Source: CAZADA01 sp964568975
Lineage (GTDB): Bacteria > Pseudomonadota > Alphaproteobacteria > Caulobacterales > Maricaulaceae
Assembly: GCA_964568975.1 (NCBI GenBank)
Contig: CAZMSO010000001.1
Span: 1 to 64,000 of the forward strand
Direction: 5' to 3'
Length of the DNA stretch: 64,000 nt
Shown here: positions 52,558-61,150 of the stretch, piece after piece
Layout of the letters: the number at the start of each line of letters is the position of its first letter
Position numbering within the stretch: position 1 is the stretch's first letter
Program-made: the position numbers and the translations under genes
The notes under the pieces: generated by a model
The model's database searches: none
What the model was told of the DNA's origin: nothing
The model's input: only the letters and a program-made list of their open reading frames with translations

Positions 52558-55500
52558 TGTGGCGCGCCATCGTCAGAGCGCCGGATCGCGGCGCGGAAAA
52601 AGCGGGGAAGATAATCCGGACCGCCCGCCTTCGGGCCCGTGCCGGACAAGCCCTCCCCGCCAAAGGGCTGAGAGCCGACAATCGCGCCGATTTGGTTCCG
52701 ATTCACATAGATGTTGCCGGCGTTCACCGCGCGCACCACCGCCTCCACCCGGTCATCAATGCGGGTGTGCACGCCAAAGGTGAGGCCATAGCCGCGGCCG
52801 TTGACGGCCCGCAGGATATCCGCCAGCGCCTCGGCCTCGAACGTGGCCAGATGCAGGATGGGGCCAAACACTTCCCGCTCCACATCCTCGATCCCCGACA
52901 CTGCGATCACCGCCGGCGCAACCCAATGCCCATCAGCGCCGGCGTCTGCGTCGAGGCGTTTGAGCAGGCGGCCCTGGCTTTGCGCGACGTCACTGTGGGC
53001 CTCAAGGTCGGTGCGCGCGGCCTTTGAAATCACTGGCCCGATATCGACGGACACATCCCACGGATCGCCAAGGCGGAGTTCGTCCATCGCCCCGAACAGC
53101 ATCTCGCAGAAGGCGTCGGCGATGTCGGCCTGGATATAAAGCATCCGCAACGCCGAGCAGCGCTGACCGGCGGAGCGGAACGCCGACGTGACGACATCGC
53201 GCACCGCTTGCTCAAGCAGCGCGGTGGAATCCACGACCATGGCGTTGATCCCGCCGGTTTCCGCAATCAGGGGCGCGGCCGGGTCGAGGCTCTCGGCCAT
53301 AGCGCGGTTGATCGCCTGAGCCGTCGCCGTCGATCCGGTGAAGCACACGCCGGCAATGCGTGGATCAGACGTCAGCGCCGCGCCGACGACGCCGCCGGGG
53401 CCCGGCAGCAGCTGCAGCGCCGTGGGTGGAACCCCGGCCTCCTGGAGAAGAGAGCTTGCAAAGGCCGCAATGAGGGGCGTCTGCTCAGCCGGCTTTGCGA
53501 TCACGCCATTGCCCGCCGCCAAGGCGGCCGCGATTTGGCCAGTGAAGATCGCCAAGGGAAAATTCCACGGCGAGATGCACGCAAACACGCCCCACGGCGC
53601 CCGCCCCTCGGCGTCGCCATGGCGTTCCGCCTCGCTGGCGTAATAGCGCAGGAAATCCACCGCCTCGCGCAGCTCCGCCACGGCGTCAACGCCGGTTTTT
53701 CCCGCTTCGCGCGCGAGAAGGGCGAAGATCTCGCCATGCCGCGCCTCATAGAGATCCGCGGCGCGCCGCAAGACCTCCGCGCGGTCTGCGACCGTCGCCG
53801 GCCCCCATGGCCGGGCCCCGGCGAGCGCGGCCTCCACATCCGCGGGCGTGGCGTCGCGGGCATAACCGACGGTGTCGGCGGGATCGGCTGGGTTTGTAAT
53901 CGGGTGAACCGCCGCCGGGTCGCCGCTGTCTTCATGCGTTGCGCGGGAGCCGGCGTGCATCGGTTCTGCGCGCCACAAATCTCGGCGAAAGGGCTCCCGC
54001 GCCGCCGCGAAGGCCGCCTGGTCCTCGCCAGTGTTGAGGTCCCAGCCCCGGGAGTTCGCACGCGGCCCCCACAGCTGCGCCGGCTGTTGAACGGCCGCAC
54101 CCGCTGGGACCGGCTCCGCCCACGCCGCAAAGGGATCGGCCGCGACCGCTTCTGGAGAGACCCGCTGATCCAAGATCTGATTTACAAAGGAGGAATTGGC
54201 GCCGTTCTCCAACAACCGCCGCACCAAATACGCGAGCAAATCGCGATGCGCTCCCACCGGCGCGTAAATCCGGCAGCGCGTGCGTTCCGCCTCGCGCACG
54301 AACCGATGCAGCGTCTCGCCCATGCCGTGAAGGCGCTGAAACTCAAAGGCGCGCCGATCCCGCGCCAGCGCCAAGACCGCCGCGACGGCGTGGGCGTTGT
54401 GGGTGGCGAATTGCGGATAGATCCGATCGGTCATGGCCAAGAGTTGCTTAGCGCACGCAATAAAAGCGATGTCGGTGGCGGCTTTGCGAGTGAACACTGG
54501 GAAATCCGCGACGCCGTCGACCTGGGCGCGCTTAATTTCGGCGTCCCAATACGCACCCTTCACCAGCCGCACCATAATGCGCCGGTCCAGCGCGCCGGCG
54601 AGGGCGTAGAGCCACTCAATCACCGCGGACGCGCGCTTGCCATAGGCCTGCACCACGACGCCGAAGCCGTCCCACCCCGCCAATCGCGAGTCGCGCAACA
54701 CCGCCTCGGCAATGTCCAGCGAGAGATCGAGGCGGTCGGCCTCCTCGGCGTCGATGTTCAGGCTAAGCCCGCCCGCTTTGGCGTCGAGGGCGAGGGTCAG
54801 CACCCAAGGCGTCAGCTCACGCACGACGCGCGCGCGCTGGGTGAACTCATAGCGCGGGTGCAACGCCGAGAGCTTGATGGAGATGCCGGGATTGTCGCGA
54901 ATGTCCGTCGCCGTGGCGCGCGCCGCAAGGGCCGCGATCGCCGCGCGGTAGGCCTCGTAATACGCTTCGGCGTCGCGCGCCGTCAGCGCCGCCTCCCCCA
55001 ACATGTCATAGGAGTGCGTGAGGCCCTTGGCTTCGTCGGCGGCGGCGCGCGCCAACGCGCCCTCAATCGTTTCGCCGAGCACGAAGTGGCCGCCGAGTTC
55101 CTTCATCGCCCGCGTCACCGCCGCGCGAATGACCGGCTCGCCCACCCGTTTGACTAAGCCGCGCAGGGTGTGGGCGATGGAATCGCCCTCGCCCTCGCGC
55201 AGCACAGCGCCGGTGAACATCAACGCCCAGGTGGAGGCGTTGACCAAAGGCGAGCTCGAACGGCCTAAATGCGCGCCCCAGGCTGAAGGGGCGATTTTGT
55301 CCTCAATCAGCGCGTCGATCGTGTCGGCGTCGGGCACGCGCAGGAGCGCCTCCGCCAAGCACATCAGGGCGACGCCTTCTTTCGTGGAGAGCCCATACTC
55401 GGCGAGGAACACCTCCATCAAGCCGGGGCGGCCGTCAGCGCGAATCGCCTCCACCAAGCCCGTGGCGCGGGCTGCGATACGGCCGCGTATGTCGGCGCTG

Positions 55501-55595
55501 AGGTCAGCCTGCGCGATCAGGTCGGCGACCAAATCGGCCTCAGGCGCGCGATGACGCGCGCGGATCTGCGCGCGCAAGGCCTGCAATGGCTCCAT
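52558..55595 (-). CDS. putA: Bifunctional proline dehydrogenase / glutamate-semialdehyde dehydrogenase PutA (3' end in gap)
   Basis: About 1012 residues are visible; the stop lies in the gap. The PRODH barrel has DNPGISIKLSALHPRYE, LNIDAEEADRLDLSLDI, RLVKGAYWDAEIKRAQ and FEFQRLHGMGE. The P5C dehydrogenase half has WNFPLAIFTGQIAAALAAGN, ETGGINAMVVD (catalytic Glu) and SAGQRCSALR (catalytic Cys), and ends GPKAGGPDYLPRFFRA. PutA oxidises proline to glutamate, channelling P5C between the sites. The N-terminus starts directly with the dimerisation and PRODH region and lacks the ribbon-helix-helix domain, so it should not repress its own gene. Judging from the family, only a short tail is lost. Confidence 0.95.
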
Positions 55596-55640
55596 GGGCC
55601 TAACCGCCGTGTTCCCGCGTGCGTGGGGCGCGCGACGCGC

Positions 55641-56567
55641 TTACGCGTCGAGGACGGCGAGCACGTTAGCGACCGTCGCCCGGCTGACGCGGACGTTTGA
55701 TTCCTCCGTCACGCCGGCAATGTGGGGGGTGAGGATGACGTTGGGCAAGCCGGAAAACGCCGCGCCCCCTTCGCGCGTGAGGGGCTCTTGCTCAAACACG
55801 TCAAGCGCCGCGCCGCCAAGCCGGCCCGCACGCAAGGCCGCGGCCAAGGCGGCCTCATCCACGACCCCGCCGCGGGCGGCGTTGATCAAGACGGCGTCGG
55901 GTTTCATGGCGCTCAGCGCCGCAGCGTCAATAACATGGCGGGTGTCCGGCGTCAGCGGCACATGGAGGCTGACGGCGTCGGCGCCGGCCAAGAGCGCCTC
56001 GAGCGTCACTGCTCGTGTCGCGCCCCAAGCGGGATCGTCCGCGGCGAGGAACGGGTCATGGGCGATCGTGGCCATGCCAAGCGCGTGAGCGCGCGCGGCG
56101 GTCTCGCGCGCAATCGCGCCATAACCCAGAAGGCCAAGGGTTTTGCCCGCGGCTTCGCGGCCAATGAGAGCGTTGCGCGGCCATTCGCCCGCGGCGACCG
56201 CGGAGGTCGCGGTCCAGGCGCCGCGCAGCAGCATGAGGGCGGCCGTGATCACATACTCCGCCACGGCGCGGTTGTTCGCGCCCGTCGCCGGGCGCACCGC
56301 AATCCCGCGCGCGGCGCAGGCCTCCATGTCGATGTTGTCCAGGCCGACGCCCAACCGACCGACGACTTTGAGAGCGGCGGCGGCCTCCAACAGCGGTCCG
56401 CGCACCTGGGTGCGGTTGCGCACAATCAGCGCGCGGGCGTCCGCGACCGCGTCACGCAGGCGCGCGCCGTCATCGACAAGCGTCGGATCAAACAGACAAT
56501 CACGCCCGGCGAAGCCGTCGCGAGCCGCGGCTTCATCCATGAATTCACTGATGACGATGTCGGCCAT
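55641..56567 (-). CDS. slcC: (S)-sulfolactate dehydrogenase, SlcC-like
   Basis: 308 residues of the D-2-hydroxyacid dehydrogenase family (3-phosphoglycerate dehydrogenase group). NAD-binding GLLGYGAIARE (146-154, last Gly replaced by Ala) and the catalytic trio Arg232 (NAARGG), Glu261 (FEQEP) and His282 (TPHIAG) are present. The opening ADIVISEFMDE is like that of SlcC as I recall it. SlcC oxidises (S)-sulfolactate to sulfopyruvate; ComC reduces that to (R)-sulfolactate, the form the SuyAB lyase accepts. Both dehydrogenases and the lyase lie together here, which is the main support. Alone, the sequence could also be a phosphoglycerate dehydrogenase. AAAGGA precedes the start. Confidence 0.85.
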   Translation of the reverse strand: MADIVISEFMDEAAARDGFAGRDCLFDPTLVDDGARLRDAVADARALIVRNRTQVRGPLLEAAAALKVVGRLGVGLDNIDMEACAARGIAVRPATGANNRAVAEYVITAALMLLRGAWTATSAVAAGEWPRNALIGREAAGKTLGLLGYGAIARETAARAHALGMATIAHDPFLAADDPAWGATRAVTLEALLAGADAVSLHVPLTPDTRHVIDAAALSAMKPDAVLINAARGGVVDEAALAAALRAGRLGGAALDVFEQEPLTREGGAAFSGLPNVILTPHIAGVTEESNVRVSRATVANVLAVLDA

Positions 56568-56589
56568 GCGCGCGTCCTTTGGGTCGAGA

Positions 56590-57606
56590 TCACATCACAG
56601 TCACGGCGATGAGCGCCGCGCCGAGCAGGAGCCCGGTTTGGGCGACGACGACGCCGGCGTGTCGGGGGCCCAGCTCAAACATGGATTTCAGCGACGTCTT
56701 CATGCCGAGCCCGGCGATCGCGGCGAGCAGCAGCCAACGCGCGCTCCAATCGAAGCTCTGGCGCACGGGCTCAGCCAGCAAGCCGACGCTGTTGGCCACG
56801 AGCACGACGCCAAACCCCACCGCGAAAAAGGGAAAAGGCGTCTTCGCCCCGTCCGTGCGGCCACGCTGGAGCACAAGGGCGTAGGCGATGACGACAACGG
56901 GCAAGCATGCGACGCGCAAGAGCTTCACATACGTGGACACATCGCCCGCCTCTTCCGAGACGCTGTAACCGGCGCCGACGACTTGAGCGACGTCATGAAT
57001 GGTGGCGCCGATCAGGATCCCGATCTCAGCGTCGCTGAGCCCGAGGGCGGCGAACAGGACTGGATAGCCCACCATCGCCACAGTCGAGAGCGACGTCACC
57101 GCCACCACAGTGAAGAGGGTGTCGCGGCGCATTTGCTCTGACTGCGCCATGACGGACGAGAGCGCGAGCGCCGCGGAGGCGCCGCAAATCGCCACCGCTC
57201 CGCCGGTGAGCAAGCCGAAGGAGTCCGAGCGTTTAAACAGGCGCGCGAGCACCACGCCGCCGCCGATTGTCAGAAGGATGAGCCCCGGGATCAGCACAAT
57301 CGGCTTGATCCCAAGGCTTGCAATTTGATCAAGGGTCACCCGCGCGCCGAGCAACGCCACGCCGATCTTCAGCAGCCGACCGGACGCAAGCTGCACCCCG
57401 GACACACAGCGCCCCCCCTCCTCGGTGAGAAAGTTCAAGGCGATGCCGATGAGAAGCGCAAACAGCGTCGCCGGCGCGCCGTAATGCTCCGACGCAAAGC
57501 GGGCGGCGGCGGCGACCGTGAACACCACGAAAAGCCCCGGGCCAAAGCGATCAAGCCGTGCGCGCGCCCACCCGGCGAGCCCCGGCGCGTCGACGGCCTG
57601 GCTCAC
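56590..57606 (-). CDS. suyZ: YeiH-family membrane protein, SuyZ-like sulfite/sulfate exporter candidate
   Basis: 338 residues with about ten membrane helices, from a GTG overlapping the comC stop (GTGA). The family blocks LKIGVALLGARVTLDQI, GGAVAICGASAALALSSV and GILIGATIHDVAQVVGAGYSVS identify the UPF0324/YeiH (PSE) group. Members found in sulfonate-degradation operons are named SuyZ or similar and are thought to export the sulfite or sulfate released. Direct proof of the substrate is limited. It sits between comC and slcC in the suyAB operon, which fits removal of toxic sulfite made by SuyAB. Confidence 0.85.
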   Translation of the reverse strand: MSQAVDAPGLAGWARARLDRFGPGLFVVFTVAAAARFASEHYGAPATLFALLIGIALNFLTEEGGRCVSGVQLASGRLLKIGVALLGARVTLDQIASLGIKPIVLIPGLILLTIGGGVVLARLFKRSDSFGLLTGGAVAICGASAALALSSVMAQSEQMRRDTLFTVVAVTSLSTVAMVGYPVLFAALGLSDAEIGILIGATIHDVAQVVGAGYSVSEEAGDVSTYVKLLRVACLPVVVIAYALVLQRGRTDGAKTPFPFFAVGFGVVLVANSVGLLAEPVRQSFDWSARWLLLAAIAGLGMKTSLKSMFELGPRHAGVVVAQTGLLLGAALIAVTVM

Positions 57607-58616
57607 GCCTGCGCCCCCGCGAGGCTGAGGATTTCGCGATGGAGCGGCTCAGTGATCACAAGGCCATTGCGGGCGGCCGCCGCGCGGCGCGCGAGGCGCG
57701 ATCGGCCCGGCGGGCGGGCGCCCTCAGCCGCCTCGATCGCGGCCATCATGGTCGCCATGCGGTCCGCGAACGCGCCGCCAGAGAGCAGATCCGGGTTGAG
57801 CGCGATCAAGGTCTGGCCGAGATCCGGCGGCGGGCCCTGGTCGTCGAACAATGAACTCGCCTCAAAACCAAACTGACCGCCCGTAAGGCCCGCGGCTAAA
57901 AGCTCGATCATCAACGCCATGGCCGCGCCCTTCGCTCCGCCGATGGGCGCCATGGAGCCTTTCATGGCTTCAGACGCATCCGTGGTCGGGCGGCCGTCGG
58001 CGTCAAAGCCCCAGCCCTCGGGGATCGGCTCGCCCGCCTTGTCTGCGGCCATGATCTTGCCGCGCGCCACTGTTGAGAGCGCTAAATCAATGACGAGCGG
58101 CGGACCGTTGGGATCCGGCGCGGCGAAAGCGACAGGGTTGGTGCCCATGGCCGGCGCGCGCGCGCCCCAAAACGCAATCGCTTTGGGCGAATTGCCGTAG
58201 ATGAAGCCAATCAGCCCTTGTTCGGCCAACGCCTCCACATGAGCGCCGGCCTGGCCGAAATGGTGGGAGCGGCGCACGCTCGCCACCGCAACGCCATGGG
58301 CCTTCGCTCGCGGGACAAGCGCCTCAATCGCCAGCGCGAGCGCTGGGTAAGCGAAACCATGACCGGCGTCCACAGCCACCGCCACAGAGCTTAACGCCGT
58401 CAGCGTAGGCGTGGCGTGGCCGTTGACTTTGCCGGCGCGGGCTTGGGCGGCGTAGGACGACACCCGCGAAAGGCCGTGGCCCTTCTGCCCATCCGCCTCC
58501 GCCGCCACCAGAGCCGCCGCAGTGGCTTGGGCGTTCTCGTCAGACACAGCGTTGGCGCGAAAAGCGGCCGCCGCCAGCGCGCGCGCCTCATCAAGCGAGA
58601 GCCTCACCTCCGCCAT
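57603..58616 (-). CDS. comC: (R)-sulfolactate dehydrogenase, ComC-like (Ldh2/malate dehydrogenase family)
   Basis: 337 residues. The family features DGQKGHGLSRVSSYAAQARAG, VASVRRSHHFGQAGAHVEALAEQG (catalytic His) and MGTNPVAFAAPDP are those of the type-2 lactate/malate dehydrogenases, which bind NAD(P)H in a non-Rossmann fold. ComC handles the (R) isomer of sulfolactate, and with SlcC it works as a two-enzyme racemase through sulfopyruvate. The start at 58616 has GGGAGG six bases upstream; the frame extends ten codons further. It lies 67 bp after suyB and overlaps suyZ. Ureidoglycolate or malate dehydrogenase would be the guess without this context. Confidence 0.85.
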   Translation of the reverse strand: MAEVRLSLDEARALAAAAFRANAVSDENAQATAAALVAAEADGQKGHGLSRVSSYAAQARAGKVNGHATPTLTALSSVAVAVDAGHGFAYPALALAIEALVPRAKAHGVAVASVRRSHHFGQAGAHVEALAEQGLIGFIYGNSPKAIAFWGARAPAMGTNPVAFAAPDPNGPPLVIDLALSTVARGKIMAADKAGEPIPEGWGFDADGRPTTDASEAMKGSMAPIGGAKGAAMALMIELLAAGLTGGQFGFEASSLFDDQGPPPDLGQTLIALNPDLLSGGAFADRMATMMAAIEAAEGARPPGRSRLARRAAAARNGLVITEPLHREILSLAGAQA

Positions 58617-58683
58617 GCTTGGCCTCCCGCCATCTCCGGCCTCCATCGCGGCGCGTCCGACACGCGTCGCACGCCGCGCCGCC

Positions 58684-59850
58684 TCACGCGCTGCGATAGA
58701 GCTTCGTGAGCACGAATTCGCGGTGGCCTAACGCCTCCGCGGCCGTGGCGCGGCCATTGGCGGTGCGCACGACCATGTCGATCAGGGCGTCGCCCGCGTC
58801 GCCCATCGTCATCTCCCGGCGCAAAATGCCTGAAACATCCACGTCAATGTGCTCAGCCATGGTGCGCATGGTCCGCGGATTGGCGGTGAGCTTCACCACC
58901 GGCGCGATGGGATGGCCGATGATGTTGCCCTGGCCTGTCGGGAAGGTGTGGACGGTGAAGCCCGCCGCCGCCATCAGGGTCACGCACTCCGCCGCCGCCG
59001 AGGAGGTGTCCATGAAGTACATGCCGGCGCCGCGGGTGGGCGCTTCGGCGGGCTTGAGCACGTCAATGTAGCGCGTCACGCGGCCGAGCTTTTCGAGATT
59101 GCCGAGCGCCTTTTCCTCAATCGTCGTCAGACCGCCTTCAATATTGCCTTTGGTGGGCTGGCTTTCTGAGAGGTCCGACGTTTTGTGCGGCTCAATCACA
59201 TCATCCTGATAGGCCTGGAAGGTGGCGAGGAATTTCTCGCCAATCTCCGGGCTTTCCGCGCGCAGCTTGCACAAATGCTCCGCGCCTGTGAGTTCGGAGG
59301 TCTCGCCGAACACGCCCGTAATCCCTTTGGGGATCAGCTTGTCATACATGTCGCCCACGGCCGGATTGGCGCCGCAGCCGGAGGTGGTGTCGGACTCCCC
59401 GCATTTGGTGGAGACCCACAAATCCGAGATCGGGCATTCTTGGCGCTGACGTTCGCTCGCCCAATGAACATACTCTTTGGCTTGGCGAGAGGCGGCGGCG
59501 ATGGTGGCGATGTCGCCATTCTGCTCAATGGAAAAGCCCGCGACCGGCTTACCGGTGGCGGCGACGCCATCGACCACTTTGCCCGTCCAGCCAGGCTCGA
59601 TCCCGATCACCACGCAGGCGGCGACGTTGGGGTTCGCGCCCGTGCCGATGATGGTGCGGAAAAAGAGATCGAGATCCTCGCCAAACTGGAGACGGCCATA
59701 CGCGTGGGGCAGTGCGAGCGTACCTTTGATGTTGTTGGCCACCGCTTCGGCGGCGGCGTTGGAGATGTCGTCGACCGGCAGAATCACGACGTGGTTGCGC
59801 ACGCCGACGCGGCCATTTTCGCGGCGATAGCCGAGGAAGGTGTCTGACAC
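58684..59850 (-). CDS. suyB: (2R)-sulfolactate sulfo-lyase, large subunit
   Basis: 388 residues, the size of known SuyB (about 42 kDa), from a GTG with AGGAG upstream. It belongs to the UxaA/altronate dehydratase superfamily: GYRRENGRVGVRNHVVILP at the start, LWVSTKCGESDTTSGCGANPAVGDM in the middle, and AGFTVHTFPTGQGNIIGHPIAPVVKLTAN at the end. SuyAB splits (R)-sulfolactate into pyruvate and sulfite, probably with an iron centre. A separate small subunit (suyA) lies 11 bp upstream, as in Paracoccus. The split form and the neighbouring sulfolactate dehydrogenases favour SuyB over altronate or galactarate dehydratase. Confidence 0.93.
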   Translation of the reverse strand: MSDTFLGYRRENGRVGVRNHVVILPVDDISNAAAEAVANNIKGTLALPHAYGRLQFGEDLDLFFRTIIGTGANPNVAACVVIGIEPGWTGKVVDGVAATGKPVAGFSIEQNGDIATIAAASRQAKEYVHWASERQRQECPISDLWVSTKCGESDTTSGCGANPAVGDMYDKLIPKGITGVFGETSELTGAEHLCKLRAESPEIGEKFLATFQAYQDDVIEPHKTSDLSESQPTKGNIEGGLTTIEEKALGNLEKLGRVTRYIDVLKPAEAPTRGAGMYFMDTSSAAAECVTLMAAAGFTVHTFPTGQGNIIGHPIAPVVKLTANPRTMRTMAEHIDVDVSGILRREMTMGDAGDALIDMVVRTANGRATAAEALGHREFVLTKLYRSA

Positions 59851-59861
59851 GGGCGCCTCTC

Positions 59862-60149
59862 CTACCAGCGTTTGGTTTTGACGTTGTGGACGTGGACGTG
59901 CTCGCCCTGGGCGATGGGCGTGATCACGCGGCCCATGTCCTCGCCATACTTTACAATCGTGTCGCCTTCCGCGAGGTCCGCGAGAGCGATTTTGTGGCCG
60001 ATCGGCACGTCTTGGCGGGCGGTGAGGGTGAAGTCGCTGTCGTCTTCAGTGACGACACAGGTCATGGTCGTGCCGGCGGCGAGGCCCTCCACGACCACGA
60101 CCCCGACATTGTCTTTGCGACTGTGAACCAGAAGATGAGGGGTCGCCAC
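59862..60149 (-). CDS. suyA: (2R)-sulfolactate sulfo-lyase, small subunit
   Basis: 95 residues from a GTG with GGAAAGGG about eight bases upstream. It is a stand-alone SAF domain: LLVHSRKDNVGVVVVEGLAAG, DVPIGHKIALADLAEGDTIVKYGEDMG and GEHVHVHNVKT. In single-chain sugar-acid dehydratases this domain is fused to the catalytic part; in SuyAB it is a separate 8-10 kDa subunit. It is the first gene of the leftward suyA-suyB-comC-suyZ-slcC run and faces the GntR regulator gene across a 151-bp gap. Confidence 0.92.
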   Translation of the reverse strand: MATPHLLVHSRKDNVGVVVVEGLAAGTTMTCVVTEDDSDFTLTARQDVPIGHKIALADLAEGDTIVKYGEDMGRVITPIAQGEHVHVHNVKTKRW

Positions 60150-60254
60150 GGCGTTGGCCCTTTCCGTTCGCTGATGACTGCACGCTCCAGCGACCGCGCT
60201 GCGGCCGCGACGACCGCCCGCATCGCCACAGCGACTCTTATATATAACACCTTA

Positions 60255-60270
60255 TACCTGATGATAGACA
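60255..60270. promoter_or_regulatory. Degenerate copy of the cluster palindrome in the suyA/gntR gap
   Basis: TACCTGATGATAGACA matches the palindrome half-site region at 61097-61112 (read on the other strand) at 11 of 16 positions. It sits in an AT-rich patch between the divergent suyA and gntR starts, 31 bp before gntR and 106 bp before suyA. It is a possible second binding site for the GntR regulator; this is inference from similarity only. Confidence 0.4.
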
Positions 60271-60300
60271 AGCGCGAATGCGCGGTATACTTTTAGCGGG

Positions 60301-61035
60301 ATGGAACGCGCCCTCCAAACACCCGCGAAACTGGGGTTTCGCCCCTTGTATCAACAAGTGCGCGAAGTGTTGCTTGCGCAAATCTCCGCGGGCGCGTGGC
60401 GCCATTCTGAACCTTTGCCGAGTGAAACCGCGCTCGCCGACAGCCTCGGCGTGAGCCAAGGCACCGTGCGCAAAGCGCTCGACAGCCTCGTGGCGGAAAA
60501 CTTGGTCGAGCGCCGCCAAGGCAAGGGCACCTTCCTCGCGCGCCATACCCAAGAGAGCGCGCAATTTCGGTTCTTTAAGCTCTACGACAACGACACGCGC
60601 GCCGTTCCCACATGCGAGGCGGCGCGCGTCACGCGACGCCCGGCGCGGGCGGTGGATCGTCGCGCGCTTGATCTGCCGGCGCGCGCAGAAGTCTTCGTCG
60701 TGGAACGCACGCGGTCCGTCAATGACACGCCCGCGCTGCACGAGACGATTACATTAAGCGCGTCGGTGTTCACCGGCCTTGATGAGCATCAGCCGCTGCC
60801 GAACACGCTCTACACATTTTACCAGTCCGTTTATGGCGTCTCCATCGTTGGCGCGACGGAACAATTGCGCGCCTGCGGCGCTGACGCTGCGGCGGCGGCC
60901 AGCTTGGGGTGCGCAGAAGGCGCGCCGGTGCTGCTGATCCAGCGCGTGGCGTTTGACGTGGCGCGGCGTCCGGTGGAGTTGCGGCGCACGACGTGCGTCA
61001 CCGACACCCTGCATTACGGCGTCGAGCTGGGCTGA
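60301..61035 (+). CDS. GntR-family regulator with UTRA ligand domain (HutC subfamily)
   Basis: 244 residues. The N-terminal winged helix is PLYQQVREVLLAQISAGAWRHSEPLPSETALADSLGVSQGTVRKALDSLVAENLVERRQGKGTFLA (residues 15-80), the GntR DNA-binding signature. The C-terminal UTRA domain (about 95-240) includes EVFVVERTRSVNDTPALHE and ends with RPVELRRTTCVTDTLHYGVEL. Such regulators usually repress nearby genes until a pathway metabolite binds. The position, between the sulfolactate genes and the aldehyde dehydrogenase-kinase-aldolase genes, suggests it controls both arms; the effector could be sulfolactate, sulfolactaldehyde or a phosphorylated sulfosugar. Confidence 0.93.
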   Translation: MERALQTPAKLGFRPLYQQVREVLLAQISAGAWRHSEPLPSETALADSLGVSQGTVRKALDSLVAENLVERRQGKGTFLARHTQESAQFRFFKLYDNDTRAVPTCEAARVTRRPARAVDRRALDLPARAEVFVVERTRSVNDTPALHETITLSASVFTGLDEHQPLPNTLYTFYQSVYGVSIVGATEQLRACGADAAAAASLGCAEGAPVLLIQRVAFDVARRPVELRRTTCVTDTLHYGVELG

Positions 61036-61071
61036 GGCGACGGCGATCGCCCAGGCGGCGACGCCATGAGT

Positions 61072-61100
61072 TTGACAGTGTTTTTCGTGCAATTTATGTC
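61072..61100 (+). promoter_or_regulatory. Sigma-70-type promoter of the aldehyde dehydrogenase operon
   Basis: TTGACA (61072-61077) and TATGTC (61095-61100) are separated by 17 bases, an almost ideal housekeeping promoter. It begins 36 bp after the gntR stop and would drive the aldehyde dehydrogenase, kinase and aldolase genes, starting at about 61107. The -10 box is the first arm of the palindrome at 61095-61114. Confidence 0.65.
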
Positions 61101-61114
61101 TTACATAAGACATA
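61095..61114. promoter_or_regulatory. Perfect 20-bp palindrome overlapping the -10 box, candidate GntR operator
   Basis: TATGTCTTACATAAGACATA: 9-bp arms around a 2-base centre, with no mismatch. It covers the -10 element and the expected transcription start, so a bound protein would block RNA polymerase. The size and symmetry suit a dimer of the HutC/GntR type, and the gntR gene ends only 60 bp upstream. Confidence 0.7.
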
Positions 61115-61150
61115 GAAACAAGCGGCGGTCGCCGCGCCAAGGGCGAGATC

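Noticed and set aside
52176..55595. Continuous 1139-codon frame through the run of N
   Set aside because: The N stretch is a placeholder; the codons after it are in another gene's region and have no PutA similarity.
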